From Blastocladiella emersonii ATCC 22665 (lineage: Eukaryota; Blastocladiomycota; Blastocladiomycetes; Blastocladiales; Blastocladiaceae), in contig JANHCV010000002.1 of the NCBI GenBank assembly GCA_025594325.1, positions 1,426,001 to 1,490,000 on the forward strand: a DNA stretch of 64,000 nucleotides, read 5' to 3'. Each line of letters opens with the position of its first letter. The first letter of the stretch is position 1. Below are positions 63,857 through 64,000 of this stretch, one piece after another. The notes under the pieces were generated by a model. The model saw only the letters and a program-made list of their open reading frames with translations. It was not told the origin of the DNA and ran no database searches. The position numbers and the translations under genes were made by a program.

Positions 63857-64000
63857 GGTTGCATCAGCTTAACATTGGTCGCAGGCTGTGATCGAGGGGA
63901 GAGTTGATTAGGAGAGGGAGAAGGAACGGGACGGTGGCGCACGCGCTCGCCCCCGCGCACTCCCACCATCTACTTCCCTCCCGAGATTTATACTCGCACA

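Overview
This is eukaryotic nuclear DNA, most likely from a flagellated (zoosporic) fungus such as a member of the Blastocladiomycota. That assignment is inference from four things: GC-rich compact genes with many 40-95-nt introns; fungal-style SKI2 and SKI3 genes and an NADPH oxidase; a probable axonemal-dynein assembly factor (DNAAF3/PF22) next to a probable FUZ ciliogenesis gene; and clusters of F-box/leucine-rich-repeat (LRR) genes. I saw no tRNA, rRNA or CRISPR array. Exon models were built by eye, matching reading phase across GT...AG introns; nothing was aligned by machine.

Region 1 (1-10.9 kb): two tandem F-box/LRR-type genes, a three-exon F-box gene on the minus strand, then a tandem family of seven-helix membrane proteins. 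The family has intact copy A, wrecked copy B and intact copy C. The centre of copy B has been replaced by a repeat-rich low-complexity reading frame on the other strand.

Region 2 (10.9-36.5 kb): dense housekeeping genes. In order they are an EF-hand NADPH oxidase (-), a NUDCD1-like CS-domain protein (-), an aldo/keto reductase (-), a DNAAF3-like protein (+) facing a FUZ-like protein (-), a CHY zinc-finger protein (+), a PHD-finger protein (+), and SKI2 (-) divergent from SKI3 (+) across about 160 bp. SKI2 and SKI3 are subunits of one cytoplasmic RNA-decay complex.

Region 3 (36.5-48 kb): an accessory region. Two copies of a Helitron-like element (3.29 and 2.62 kb) lie in inverted orientation around a 3.83-kb spacer. 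The left copy truncates a gene starting at 38002. A long reading frame that may be its missing 3' part runs on the opposite strand from the inner edge of the right copy. This suggests the spacer was inverted by recombination between the copies. Each copy carries a 469-residue protein of unknown function and a decayed Pif1-type helicase fragment. The spacer also holds a Gln/Ser-repeat gene and a probable membrane-protein gene.

Region 4 (48-64 kb): a poorly coding stretch, a 1759-residue secreted Cys-rich repeat protein ending in a choice-of-anchor-A-like domain, a Gly/Tyr-repeat gene with a one-base frameshift, an unresolved gene, a kelch-like type I membrane protein, a single C2-domain protein and another LRR gene.
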